From: Xanthomonas bonasiae
GTDB taxonomy: Bacteria > Pseudomonadota > Gammaproteobacteria > Xanthomonadales > Xanthomonadaceae
Direction: 5' to 3'
Assembly: GCF_017163705.1 (NCBI RefSeq)
Contig: NZ_JAFIWB010000025.1
Coordinates: 29,190-93,189, forward strand
DNA: 64,000 bases
The position numbers and the translations under genes are program-made. Position 1 is the stretch's first letter. Each line of letters starts with the position of its first letter. Below are positions 21,647 to 30,271 of the stretch, one piece after another. A model generated the notes under the pieces. That model was not told where the DNA came from. It saw nothing but the letters and a program-made list of their open reading frames with translations, and did no database searches.

Positions 21647-24142
21647 ATGCGCACCAACCATCCACACCTGAGCCTGCTCGCGCTGGCGCTGGCTTCCGTT
21701 CTCGCCGCCGGCGCCCATGCCGAGGAGCCGCCGCAGGCGCCCGCCGCCGACGCCACCACCACCCTGGATCAGATCGTCGTCACCGGCACCCCGCAGGGCC
21801 AGTCGCAGAAGGACGCGCCGTTCGCGATCAGCGTGGTGTCGAAGCAACGCCTGGATCGCGCGGCGCCGAGCAGCAGCGTCGACATGCTGCGCGCCGTGCC
21901 CGGTTTCTCGGCCGAGCCCTCCGGCGGCCAGGGCGGCGGCCAGAACCTGTACGTGCGCGGCCTGCCCGCCGGCGGCTGGTACTACGTGCAGTACCAGGAA
22001 GACGGCATGACCCTGTTCGACGAACCGCAGGAAAGCTTCTTCAACGTCGATACGCTGTTTTCGCTGGACATGATGACCGAGCGCCTGGAAGTGGTGCGCG
22101 GCGGCACCTCGCCGCTGTTCGCGACCAACGCGCCGGGCGGCACGGTCAACGCCATCACCCGCCACGGCACCGCCACGCCCGAGGGCGCGGTGCGCATGAC
22201 CGTCGGCAGCGACGGCCTGCGCCGCGAGGACGCCTACAGCTCCGGTCCGCTGAGCGAGAACGTGCTGTACAGCATCGGCGGCTACCACCGCAGCGACGAC
22301 GGCCTGCGCGAGACCGGCTACACCGCCGACAAGGGCGGCCAGTTGCGCGGCAACCTGACCTTCCTGATGGGCGATGCGATCCTCGACGTGGACGCCAAGT
22401 ACCTCGACGACCGCACCGCGTTCTACAACCCGATCCCGCTGGACGATCCGCGCACGCCCTCGCAGTCGCTGTCTGCGCTGCTCGACCCGCTGGACGGCAC
22501 CCTGCTGTCCAACGACCTGCGCCGGACCACGGTGCCGACCTTCGACGGCAACCGCCTCGTGTCCCGCAACCTGGACCTGGCCGACGGCATCCACAACAAG
22601 GTCAAGCAACTCGGCACCCACCTGGAGTGGAACCTGGACGACGGCCTGACTCTGAACAATCGCATGCGCTTCGTCGATGCCGAGGTGGACTACACCGCGC
22701 TGTTCTCCGGCGCCGCGCCGTCCGACGCTGCCGCCTATCTGTCCACCCAGCTCGGCCGCGCGCGCACCGGCTTCGGCAACCGCGTGGCCCGCGTCGGCTA
22801 CGTCAGCAGCGGCGACGGCGCCGTCTACGACCCGGCTGGCGCCGACGGCCTGGTGCTGGAAAGCGGCCTGTGGAACGCACGCACCCACCTGCGCACGCTG
22901 TCCGACGATCTGCGCCTGAGCAAGGCATTCGGCGAATCGGCGCTCGGCCAGCACACGCTCACCGCCGGCGTGAACGTGCAGCACTTCGAATATGCCCAGG
23001 ACCGCCTGCAGAACACCGTGCTGACCACGCTGCAGAACAATGCGCAGCGCCTGGACGTGCTGGCCTACGACGCGGCCGGCAACGTCGTCGGCGCGGTCAC
23101 CCAGAACGGCTTCGTGCGCTACGGCAACGGCGTCACCCGCGGTTTCGCCAACGGCACCTACCTGTCGCCGTACCTGTGGGACTCGGTGCGCTTCGGCCGC
23201 TTCGGCGTGGATGCCGGCGTGCGCTACACCCGCTACAGCGCCGACGGCGGCGTGTACGCCAACACCACGCGCAACCTCGGCGATTCCACCACCCTGGCCG
23301 ACGACAACGCCGGCGGCCTCAGCGGCGCGTTCAGCGCGCGCGAGGATCGTCGCCATGCCACGCAGTGGACGCTCGGCGCCGAGTTCGCGCTGACCCCGCA
23401 GTTGCAGACCTTCGCCCGCTACACCACCTCGCAGCGCCTGCCGCGGCTGCAGAACGTCTACCAGACGCAGAACGCGGCAGTCACCGACATCGACCAGGCC
23501 GAGGCAGGCCTGCGCGGCGCCTTCGGCGATACCTTCTCGTTCTCCACCGTCGGTTTCTGGAGCCGCTTCAACGATCTGTCGATCAGCGCGATCGTGCTCG
23601 ACGCGACCGGTGCGGTGCAGACACTGGCCCTGGTAGGCCAGACCCAGACCTTCGGCCTGGAATCGGAATTCACCTGGCGCCCGTCGGCGTACTTCGGCGT
23701 GACCGGCTCGGCCACGCTGCAGGATCCGCAAACCCGCAGCCTGAGCAATGCCACCACCGGCGCCAGCTACGGCGATCTGGACGGCAAGCAGATCTCGCGC
23801 ATCCCCAAGTTCATCGCCTCGCTCAGCCCGACCCTGTACTTCGACATCGCCGGGCGTCCGCTCGAACTCTCGGCCACCGCCTACCGCATGGGCCAGCGCT
23901 ACGTCGACTACACCAACGCCACCGCGCTGCCCGCCTACACCACCTACGACCTGGGCCTGTTCGCCCACCTCAGCGACAACCTGGAACTGCAGCTGCATGC
24001 GGCCAACGTCGACAACAGCATCGGCCTGACCGAAGGCAACGCGCGGGTGGATACGCTGTCCGGGCAAGGCACCGCCGAGGCGATCTACGCGCGTCCGATC
24101 TTCGGCCGCAACTACAACGCATCGCTGACCTGGCGGTGGTGA
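21647..24142 (+). CDS. TonB-dependent outer-membrane receptor
   Basis: An 831-residue receptor with signal peptide (ALALASVLAAGAHAEE), TonB-box-like LDQIVVTGTP, plug domain (SVDMLRAVPGFSAEPS to RLEVVRGGTSPLFATNAPGG) and a long beta-barrel ending in NYNASLTWRW with the terminal aromatic residue needed for insertion. GGGGGAG lies six bases before the ATG. It is followed at once by a phosphodiesterase gene and is divergent from a ROK regulator, which points to uptake of an organic nutrient rather than an iron chelate. The barrel's substrate cannot be read from sequence. Confidence 0.92.
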   Translation: MRTNHPHLSLLALALASVLAAGAHAEEPPQAPAADATTTLDQIVVTGTPQGQSQKDAPFAISVVSKQRLDRAAPSSSVDMLRAVPGFSAEPSGGQGGGQNLYVRGLPAGGWYYVQYQEDGMTLFDEPQESFFNVDTLFSLDMMTERLEVVRGGTSPLFATNAPGGTVNAITRHGTATPEGAVRMTVGSDGLRREDAYSSGPLSENVLYSIGGYHRSDDGLRETGYTADKGGQLRGNLTFLMGDAILDVDAKYLDDRTAFYNPIPLDDPRTPSQSLSALLDPLDGTLLSNDLRRTTVPTFDGNRLVSRNLDLADGIHNKVKQLGTHLEWNLDDGLTLNNRMRFVDAEVDYTALFSGAAPSDAAAYLSTQLGRARTGFGNRVARVGYVSSGDGAVYDPAGADGLVLESGLWNARTHLRTLSDDLRLSKAFGESALGQHTLTAGVNVQHFEYAQDRLQNTVLTTLQNNAQRLDVLAYDAAGNVVGAVTQNGFVRYGNGVTRGFANGTYLSPYLWDSVRFGRFGVDAGVRYTRYSADGGVYANTTRNLGDSTTLADDNAGGLSGAFSAREDRRHATQWTLGAEFALTPQLQTFARYTTSQRLPRLQNVYQTQNAAVTDIDQAEAGLRGAFGDTFSFSTVGFWSRFNDLSISAIVLDATGAVQTLALVGQTQTFGLESEFTWRPSAYFGVTGSATLQDPQTRSLSNATTGASYGDLDGKQISRIPKFIASLSPTLYFDIAGRPLELSATAYRMGQRYVDYTNATALPAYTTYDLGLFAHLSDNLELQLHAANVDNSIGLTEGNARVDTLSGQGTAEAIYARPIFGRNYNASLTWRW

Positions 24143-24144
24143 GC

Positions 24145-25059
24145 ATGCGCTGCCGCAAACTGCTGATGGGCGCGGCGATCTGGCTGCCGCTGATGACGGC
24201 GACGGCGACGGACTTGCCGGAGCGCCTGCGCGATCCGCATGGCGATGCGCTGGTGGTGTCGCACCGCGCATGCTGGAAGTTCGCCTCGGAGAACACCCTC
24301 GACGGCATCGCCGCGTGCATCGCGCACGGCGTGGACATGGTCGAAGTGGATGTGCGCACCACGCGCGACGGGACGCTGGTGTTGATGCACGACGACACCG
24401 TGGACCGCACCACCGACGGACATGGCGCGGTAGCCGACCTGGACGCGGCGCAGATCGCCGCGTTGCGCGTGCGCAGCCGCGGCGGCGGCCGCACCAGCAC
24501 CCTGACCGAGCGCCACCCGCCGACGCTGGCGCAGGCGCTGGCAACGGCGCGCGGCAAGGTACTGGTGAACCTGGACGTCAAGGCCGCCGCGCTGGACCAG
24601 ATCATGGACGTGGTCGAGGCGGCCGGCGCGCAACGCGACGTGCTGTTGAACATCCCGCTGGACGTGCCGCAGGCGGCGTTGCAGCGCGCGCACGCGGCCG
24701 GCATCGCGCTGCAGGTGCTGTACCTGCAACGCGACACCGCGCTTTCGCCGCAACAGGCGCTGCGCCGCGCCGCCGCGCTGCATCCGGCGGTGGTGCAGGT
24801 GATGTTCGACGACCCGGCGGTGCTGGACATCGCCCAACGCGAACTGGCGCCGCGCACGCGCCTGTTCGTCAACACGATGACCAACGACATCGCCAGCGGC
24901 CGGCCGATGCGGCTGTCGGCGGACTACACCGACCAGCGCGCGCTGCGCGATCCGGCCAGCGTCTGGGGCGCGCTGCGCGCGCATGGGGTGAGCATGATCC
25001 AGACCGACGAACCAGCGGCATTGCAACGCTATTTGCGCGCATCGGACATGCGCCGGTAG
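24145..25059 (+). CDS. Exported glycerophosphodiester phosphodiesterase
   Basis: A 304-residue GDPD-family enzyme; such enzymes cleave glycerophosphodiesters to glycerol-3-phosphate and an alcohol. A signal peptide covers about the first 22 residues (LLMGAAIWLPLMTATAT). The metal and acid-base residues are present: HRACWKFASENT (His, Arg, Glu) and EVDVRTTRDGTLVLMHDDTVDRTT cut as EVDVRTTRDG and LMHDDTVDRTTDG. It starts two bases after the receptor stop; a GTG at 24139 overlapping that stop is an alternative. Tight linkage to the TonB receptor implies degradation of an imported or surface-bound phosphodiester in the periplasm. Confidence 0.9.
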   Translation: MRCRKLLMGAAIWLPLMTATATDLPERLRDPHGDALVVSHRACWKFASENTLDGIAACIAHGVDMVEVDVRTTRDGTLVLMHDDTVDRTTDGHGAVADLDAAQIAALRVRSRGGGRTSTLTERHPPTLAQALATARGKVLVNLDVKAAALDQIMDVVEAAGAQRDVLLNIPLDVPQAALQRAHAAGIALQVLYLQRDTALSPQQALRRAAALHPAVVQVMFDDPAVLDIAQRELAPRTRLFVNTMTNDIASGRPMRLSADYTDQRALRDPASVWGALRAHGVSMIQTDEPAALQRYLRASDMRR

Positions 25060-25275
25060 CCGTCGTCGATCTCAATCCTCGCGACGCGGCGACAGTCGCG
25101 ACGCGTCGCGGGGAGCCAAGCCCCAGACGGTCGGCATGGAGCCAGATCGCGCCCATGGATGGCGCAGCCGTCGTTCCGAGCGATTCGCCGCGACGGTCGA
25201 GCCAACACGGTCGGCCGCCATCGGCGTCATTGCGCCTGTGTCACGTCCATCCATCCACTCCCAACAGGAGAGCAC

Positions 25276-26433
25276 ATGAACTCGTCCAAGAAACGCTTCA
25301 AGACCTTATCGCTCGTACTGGCCTGCGCCTCGCTGACCGTGTTGTCCGGCCTCGCCTCGGCGGCCAACAACTGGAATCCAGAGCACATCCTCAACGCCAT
25401 GAAAAGCCCCTACCAGGGCAGCCGCGCCAGCGTCGCGGTGATCGCGCATCGCGGCCTGGTCGGCAACGGCTGCCCGGAAAATTCCACCTGCTCCATCCTC
25501 AACACCTACAACAACAACATCGAAGCGATCGAACTGGACGTCAAGCAGTCCTCCGACGGGCAGCCGTGGTTGTTCCACGACCAGAACGCCGGCCGCGTGA
25601 TCGCCCATTCGCCGGACTTCAACATCTTCCAGCCGGCCAACAATCCGTCCGGCTGGAATCCGGACATCCGCACCATGACCAGCCACGAGCTGGTCAATTC
25701 GTTCCTGCGCGACAAGAACTTCGCCAAGACCAACTACCGCCCGGTGCCGCTGGCCAACGCGTTGGATGCCGTGCACCGCAACGCCAATCACATGGTCGTG
25801 GTGCTGGACCTGAAGACCCTGGACGCGGTGTCGCGCGCCGCCGACCTGGCCCTCTACCTGGGCATGCAGAACCAGGTGGTACTGAAGTTCAGCGCCTCGC
25901 TGCTGCCGCGCACGCCAAGCGACATCACCCGTTACACCAAGGGCGTCGCGTTCGCACCGACCGTCTACGCTGGCGACATGGACCGGCTCGCCGACGGCGG
26001 CTATACCGGCCTGTGCGGGACGATCAGCCCCAACACGCCGTTCTGCCGCGTCAATGCGTGGATCGAACAGGCCCGCGGCGAGAAAGGCTTCGCCTGGCTG
26101 GAAATCGGCAACAAACAACCGCGCCGCAGCGATCCGACCGGCGAACTGCTGGCCGGCGAACAGGCCAATCACCGCGCGCTCGGCGCGTTCTCGCCGGTGC
26201 CCGAGTACCGCATCGGCAGCCACGACGGCCAGCACTTCGTGCGCAGCAACGGGACCTGCTGCGCGGCGCTGAGCGACTACCTGACGCGCACCAAGTACTT
26301 CGGCAACGAAGTCGCCGACGACCGCTCCGACTTCGGCGTGCAGGCGTTGGCCGGCTTCACCAGCATCATCAGCGACGACCCGCTCAGCATTACCCGTTCG
26401 CACATTTTCCGGAATACCTCGCGCTACGAGTGA
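25276..26433 (+). CDS. Second exported GDPD-like phosphodiesterase
   Basis: A 385-residue secreted protein. CAGGAG precedes the ATG, and the signal peptide ends LSGLASAA (about residue 29). The catalytic features of the GDPD fold are visible: IAHRGLVGNGCPENST (His, Arg, Glu) and AIELDVKQSSDGQPWLFHD. Unlike the preceding enzyme it carries extra cysteines (CPENSTC, GLCGTI, FCRV, GTCCAA), typical of the secreted subgroup related to spider-toxin-like and phospholipase-D-like members. The 216-base gap upstream shows no clear promoter; it includes the palindromic GCGCCCATGGATGGCGC. Likely substrate: a phosphodiester lipid or its head group. Confidence 0.85.
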   Translation: MNSSKKRFKTLSLVLACASLTVLSGLASAANNWNPEHILNAMKSPYQGSRASVAVIAHRGLVGNGCPENSTCSILNTYNNNIEAIELDVKQSSDGQPWLFHDQNAGRVIAHSPDFNIFQPANNPSGWNPDIRTMTSHELVNSFLRDKNFAKTNYRPVPLANALDAVHRNANHMVVVLDLKTLDAVSRAADLALYLGMQNQVVLKFSASLLPRTPSDITRYTKGVAFAPTVYAGDMDRLADGGYTGLCGTISPNTPFCRVNAWIEQARGEKGFAWLEIGNKQPRRSDPTGELLAGEQANHRALGAFSPVPEYRIGSHDGQHFVRSNGTCCAALSDYLTRTKYFGNEVADDRSDFGVQALAGFTSIISDDPLSITRSHIFRNTSRYE

Positions 26434-26505
26434 TCGCGGCATGATCCGGCCGGGGAGTTCGCTCCCCGGCTTCCCGCTGCACTCTCCACCCAGGAAGCAT
26501 CCGCT

Positions 26506-28008
26506 ATGCGTCCCGTTCCCCGTCCACGTCCCCGTCACCTGCTTGTCCTGCTTCTCGTCGCCGGCGTGAGCTGGCTCCTGTTGCAACGCGCAGCGACTGC
26601 GCAAGGCGCACGCGCCGCCACGGCGCCAGTCGCCGCGCCGGCATCCGCGCATCGCGCTGTCGCCGCGACCGACATGCCGTCCGCATCACCGTCTTCCACC
26701 GACACCGTGCCCGGCCCATCGGCGCGCGAGGTCATCGCCGCGGCGCAGGCGCTACCGGCCGATTTCCAGGCCGACGCGCTGCTGCGCATCGCCGACGCCA
26801 AAGACCTGCCGTCGCCGGCCGGCAGCGATCGCCGCGACGCCGCGCTGCGCCTGGCGCAACAGGCGTCGGTCCTGGCGGAACGCGCGATGCGGCGCATGCC
26901 CGGCCTGGCCAGCGCCGGCTATGTCAGCGAAGAGCACGGCGACGAATTGCGCGATACCCGCACCGCCGGCCTGGACCGGCTGTCGCTGCAAACGCGCGCT
27001 GCGCGCATCCTGGCGACGTCTCCCGCACAGGCGGCCGCACTGTTCGCAGCGCTGCCGACGCCGCAGGCCGCCGGCTGCGATGCCGAGCTGATCGACGATC
27101 CCAGCCCCACCTACGCGTTGGCGACCGCACTGCAGCCGGCCCAGGCCGCGCCGCAGGCGGCGGCGCTCGCCGAGCGCGTGGACAAGGCGCAACAGGAAAC
27201 CGACGTGGCGCCGGCGCTGAAGATGGTGCTCGCCAGCACGGCGCTGGAGCGCAACGGCCAGGCCCAGGTCGCCGACAGCCTGGTGCGCATGTTCGCGCGC
27301 ATCCGCGGCAACGATCCGGGCTTCACCGCCACCGAGCTGAGCGTCGCCGCGGACATGCCGCTGCTGCTGCAATGGCTGCAGGACGCGGCACTGCGCGAGC
27401 GGCTGCATGCGGCGTACCGCACCTATGTCGCGGCGCATCTGGCGCAGGCGCGTTGCCCGGCGAGCCTGCTCGGCAACCACTGGCTGCTCGAGCAGCGTTT
27501 CGTCGCCGAACTGCCGAACGAACGCATCCCGCCGGCACCGCCGGTGGCGCAGGAATCGATCGACGACGAGGCGGTTTCGCTGATCCGCGAAGCCGGCTAC
27601 AACGTGCGCACGCAACTGCTGCTGCCCGACGCCTCCGCCGCCGACCCGGCGCTGGAAAAAGCCTCCGCCGAATTCCTCGACCAGCTCGACCATGGCGTTC
27701 TGCAGCAGACCGCGGCAGGCGATGGCAGCGGCCGCGTGCAGCGTGCACGGCTGCGCGAACTGCTGCGCTATCTGGAATATGCGCCGAGCGGCGCGTCGCG
27801 CGATCGCGGCGTCGCGCTGATGGCGTCGTTGCTGTCCGGCCCCTACTACGCGCAGGACCACGACACCTGGTTCGGCGATCTGCGCGTAGTCGCCGGGCAG
27901 ATGCAGCGCTGGCCCGACCACGCGCAACGGCTCGCGCAATTGGCCGAGCATCGCGATCCGGTGGTGAAGGTCTACGCGATGCTGATGCAACGCGGCCAGT
28001 TTCCCTGA
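26506..28008 (+). CDS. Membrane-anchored protein of unknown function
   Basis: A 500-residue protein with one N-terminal hydrophobic segment (LLVLLLVAGVSWLLLQ, about residues 12-27) after an Arg/Pro-rich start. A low-complexity Ala/Pro/Ser stretch follows to about residue 75. The remainder is helix-rich with many Ala/Leu/Gln heptads, resembling solenoid or TPR-like helical arrays, but I see no catalytic motif. The segment may act as a signal peptide or an anchor. It follows the phosphodiesterase by 72 bases and may belong to the same unit. No family recognised. Confidence 0.7.
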   Translation: MRPVPRPRPRHLLVLLLVAGVSWLLLQRAATAQGARAATAPVAAPASAHRAVAATDMPSASPSSTDTVPGPSAREVIAAAQALPADFQADALLRIADAKDLPSPAGSDRRDAALRLAQQASVLAERAMRRMPGLASAGYVSEEHGDELRDTRTAGLDRLSLQTRAARILATSPAQAAALFAALPTPQAAGCDAELIDDPSPTYALATALQPAQAAPQAAALAERVDKAQQETDVAPALKMVLASTALERNGQAQVADSLVRMFARIRGNDPGFTATELSVAADMPLLLQWLQDAALRERLHAAYRTYVAAHLAQARCPASLLGNHWLLEQRFVAELPNERIPPAPPVAQESIDDEAVSLIREAGYNVRTQLLLPDASAADPALEKASAEFLDQLDHGVLQQTAAGDGSGRVQRARLRELLRYLEYAPSGASRDRGVALMASLLSGPYYAQDHDTWFGDLRVVAGQMQRWPDHAQRLAQLAEHRDPVVKVYAMLMQRGQFP

Positions 28009-28305
28009 GCCTGGTTGCAGCGGATACACCACGCTTCGATACCTCCGCGCGCGGCGTCACGCGCCGCGCGCGCCACACGGATAGTGAACCCTGTCAACAA
28101 CCGGGGTTCAGTTGCGATTGGGGAAGCGGCGCCTATTGTGCGCGCCACTTCCGATCCGCCCATCTTGGTGGATCCGCCGGCCTCCAGATTGCGCCGGCAC
28201 CCGGGCGACCCGTGACAGGCCGCCTCCCCATGACGCCAAGCCGCATCGCCTTGCCGCGCCACCCGGTGCAGCCCCGATGACGGCCCATACGGAGCAAGGA
28301 GTTAT

Positions 28306-28767
28306 ATGAAACTGGCCTGGATACTCTGGCTGTCGCAACTATTGCCGCAACCCGCCGCCGATTCGCTGTGTCTGAGCACCACCGTCTATCTGGAAGCGCG
28401 TGACCAGACGCTGCGCGGCCAGCAGGCGGTCGCCGAAGTGGCGCTGCGGCGCCTGGACAGCGGCCTGTGGGGCAACTCGATGTGCCAGGTGGTCACCGCG
28501 CGCAAACAGTTCGCGCCGGGCCTGGTGAAACCCGGCACCGAACTGAAGAACGACGACGCCTGGGCCGATGCGGTCAACGTCGCCTTCGCCGCAGAGCGCA
28601 ACTGGGCGCTGCCGCAGGGCCAGCGCAAGGAGATCGTGCCCGGCGCCAGCCACTTCGCCGCGCATGCGATCGCCAGCCCGAGCTGGCGCAACGCCTACCA
28701 GGTGGCGACGATCGGCGACCACACGTTCTACCGCGTGCAGAAGCTGCGGCCGCGCAACGCGTCCTGA
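28306..28767 (+). CDS. SleB-like cell-wall hydrolase (Hydrolase_2)
   Basis: A 153-residue protein with an AAGGAG site before the ATG. A short hydrophobic N terminus acts as export signal (ILWLSQLLPQPAA). The block LCLSTTVYLEARDQTLRGQQ with Glu30 and AVAEVALRRL matches the N-terminal part of the SleB/CwlJ hydrolase domain, whose Glu cleaves the glycan of peptidoglycan. SHFAAHAIASPSWRN matches the later His-containing part. It is an exported wall lytic enzyme, probably lytic transglycosylase-like, with a strong terminator downstream. Confidence 0.82.
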   Translation: MKLAWILWLSQLLPQPAADSLCLSTTVYLEARDQTLRGQQAVAEVALRRLDSGLWGNSMCQVVTARKQFAPGLVKPGTELKNDDAWADAVNVAFAAERNWALPQGQRKEIVPGASHFAAHAIASPSWRNAYQVATIGDHTFYRVQKLRPRNAS

Positions 28768-28800
28768 CCGGCCAGCGCGGCGCTATCGCCAACCGCACGC

Positions 28801-28830
28801 AGGGCCGGGTACGCTTCCCGGCCCTTTGTT
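28801..28830 (+). terminator. Intrinsic terminator after the SleB-like gene
   Basis: A nine-base stem AGGGCCGGG / CCCGGCCCT (28801-28809, 28817-28825) with a seven-base loop is followed by TTGTT. It lies between the hydrolase stop and the glutathione S-transferase start. Confidence 0.8.
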
Positions 28831-28845
28831 CGTGCGGAGTCTGCA

Positions 28846-29454
28846 ATGAAACTGTATGCCAAGCCCGGCGCCTGCTCGCTGGCCGACCACATCGCGCTGC
28901 GCTGGGCGGAATTGCCGTTCGAACTGGAAGTGCTCGACGCCGCGTCGATGAAGGCACCGGCCTATCTCGCGCTCAATCCCGCCGGCGCGGTGCCCGCGCT
29001 GCAGGTGGACGAGTGGGTACTGACCCAGAACTCGGCGATCCTCAACTACATCGCCGATAGCGCGCCCGCGGCACAGCTGGCCGGCGACGGCAGCGCGCGC
29101 AGTCGCGCCGAAGTGCAGCGCTGGCTCGCCTTCCTCAACGCCGACCTGCATCCGGCCTTCCATCCGTTGTTCGGCAGCACGCGCTACCTTGAGGACGCGG
29201 CGGTGATCGCGCGCACCCAGGAACATGCGCGCGAACGCCTGCGTACGCTGTACGCGCGCGTGGACGCGCAGCTGGCGACGCAGCAATGGCTCGCCGGCAC
29301 GCAGCGCTCGATCGCCGATGCGTATCTGTTCGTGACCCTGCGGTGGGCGCAGGCGCTGAAGATCGAACTCGGCGCCAACCTGCAGGACTTCTTCGCGCGC
29401 ATGGCGGCCGATCCGCAGGTGCAGGCGGCGCTGCAGGCCGAAGGCTTGAATTGA
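28846..29454 (+). CDS. gstA: Glutathione S-transferase, beta class
   Basis: A 202-residue cytosolic enzyme conjugating glutathione to electrophiles. It aligns by eye with E. coli GstA: MKLYAKPGACSLADHIALR (Cys10, Ser11), NPAGAVPALQVDE with the cis-Pro, LTQNSAILNYIADSAP, then C-terminal helices with SIADAYLFVTLRWAQALKI. The Cys10 typical of beta-class enzymes is present. GGAGTCTGCA precedes the ATG. The gene stands alone between a terminator and a REP element. Confidence 0.93.
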   Translation: MKLYAKPGACSLADHIALRWAELPFELEVLDAASMKAPAYLALNPAGAVPALQVDEWVLTQNSAILNYIADSAPAAQLAGDGSARSRAEVQRWLAFLNADLHPAFHPLFGSTRYLEDAAVIARTQEHARERLRTLYARVDAQLATQQWLAGTQRSIADAYLFVTLRWAQALKIELGANLQDFFARMAADPQVQAALQAEGLN

Positions 29455-29504
29455 GCAAGCGCAGTCAGAGCGCATTCTGATCTGTCTGCAGACAGACGAA
29501 ACCT

Positions 29505-29571
29505 GCAGGAGCGGCTTCAGCCGCGACAGGCGGCACCGGGAAATCCTGTCGCGGCTGAAGCCGCTCCTACA
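29505..29571. repeat. REP pair (inverted repeat)
   Basis: Arms GCAGGAGCGGCTTCAGCCGC... (from 29505) and its inverted copy (29545-29571) match the GTAG-type element, with one change T to C in the left GTAG. The loop holds GCACCGGGAAAT-like spacer sequence not shared with the other copies. Confidence 0.9.
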
Positions 29572-29642
29572 ACAGCGGACATTGCTTCCTCGCCATCACA
29601 CGCCGGCATGTGCGTGCGCACGCCATTGGCGCTCGATCGCAG

Positions 29643-30203
29643 CTACCGCCGCTCGTCGTCAAGCGTGTCCTGCAGCCAACGCGCAGCCAGCGCTGGCGAC
29701 TTGGCCTTGCCGAGCGCGGCGGTGAACTCCGGCAGCAGCGCTTCGAGCGCGGCGGCGTCGCTGCAGCGCTCGATCCGCAACTGCATGAAATAGCCCTTCA
29801 GCCCCAGATACTTGCGCACCGCTTCGCTCATCGCGTCGTAAAGACGCGAATAGCGTTGCGCCGCTTCATGCGATACCGGCGCATCGCCCGGACTGGCCAG
29901 CGGATGGATGGCGCCGGCCGACGTCGCCGCCGCCGGCGGCGTGCTCGATGGCGATATCGATGACGATGTTGCAGGCGCAGGCGAGGCCGACGCATCGCCG
30001 CCGCGGGCGATCAGGCCCATCTGCTGCAGCTGCGCCAAGGCGTCTTCCGGCGCATGCAGGCCGGCGACGATCTGCTGCAGCGCGCTGTCGTCCTTGTGCC
30101 CATCCACCACCAGCAGGATCGAGCGCAACTGCGCCGGCAACCGGCGTGCGCGGTCCGCGATCTCCTGCCGTCCGGCGTCGGTCTTGGCATAGCTCTCGCT
30201 CAT
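29643..30203 (-). CDS. Unknown protein downstream of prpE, winged-helix-like N terminus
   Basis: A 186-residue cytosolic protein; GGGGAGGG before the ATG at 30203 decides the start (the open frame extends far upstream without sense). The N-terminal block GRQEIADRARRLPAQLRSIL then LVVDGHKDDSALQQIVAGL and LAQLQQMGLIARGG looks like a small helical or winged-helix module found in several proteobacterial unknown proteins. A Ser/Ala/Pro linker (about 75-108) separates it from a helical C-terminal block (YSRLYDAMSEAVRKYLGLKG, LIER-like LRIERCSDAAALEALLPEFT). It follows prpE by 68 bases. No function assigned. Confidence 0.7.
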   Translation of the reverse strand: MSESYAKTDAGRQEIADRARRLPAQLRSILLVVDGHKDDSALQQIVAGLHAPEDALAQLQQMGLIARGGDASASPAPATSSSISPSSTPPAAATSAGAIHPLASPGDAPVSHEAAQRYSRLYDAMSEAVRKYLGLKGYFMQLRIERCSDAAALEALLPEFTAALGKAKSPALAARWLQDTLDDERR

Positions 30204-30271
30204 TCGCCGCCCTCCCCTGTGATTGCGCGCCAGCGGCAGCCGGCGCGCTTGTTGCGCAATGCAGTGGCGCC

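Noticed and set aside
20518..25059. A 1513-codon plus-strand open frame across the ROK and TonB genes
   Set aside because: Arg/Gln/His-rich composition typical of shadow frames in GC-rich DNA; only its last 304 codons (the phosphodiesterase) are real.
28086..28109. Hairpin GAACCC / GGGTTC before the SleB-like gene
   Set aside because: Six-base stem with a 12-base loop and no T-run; too weak to call a signal.
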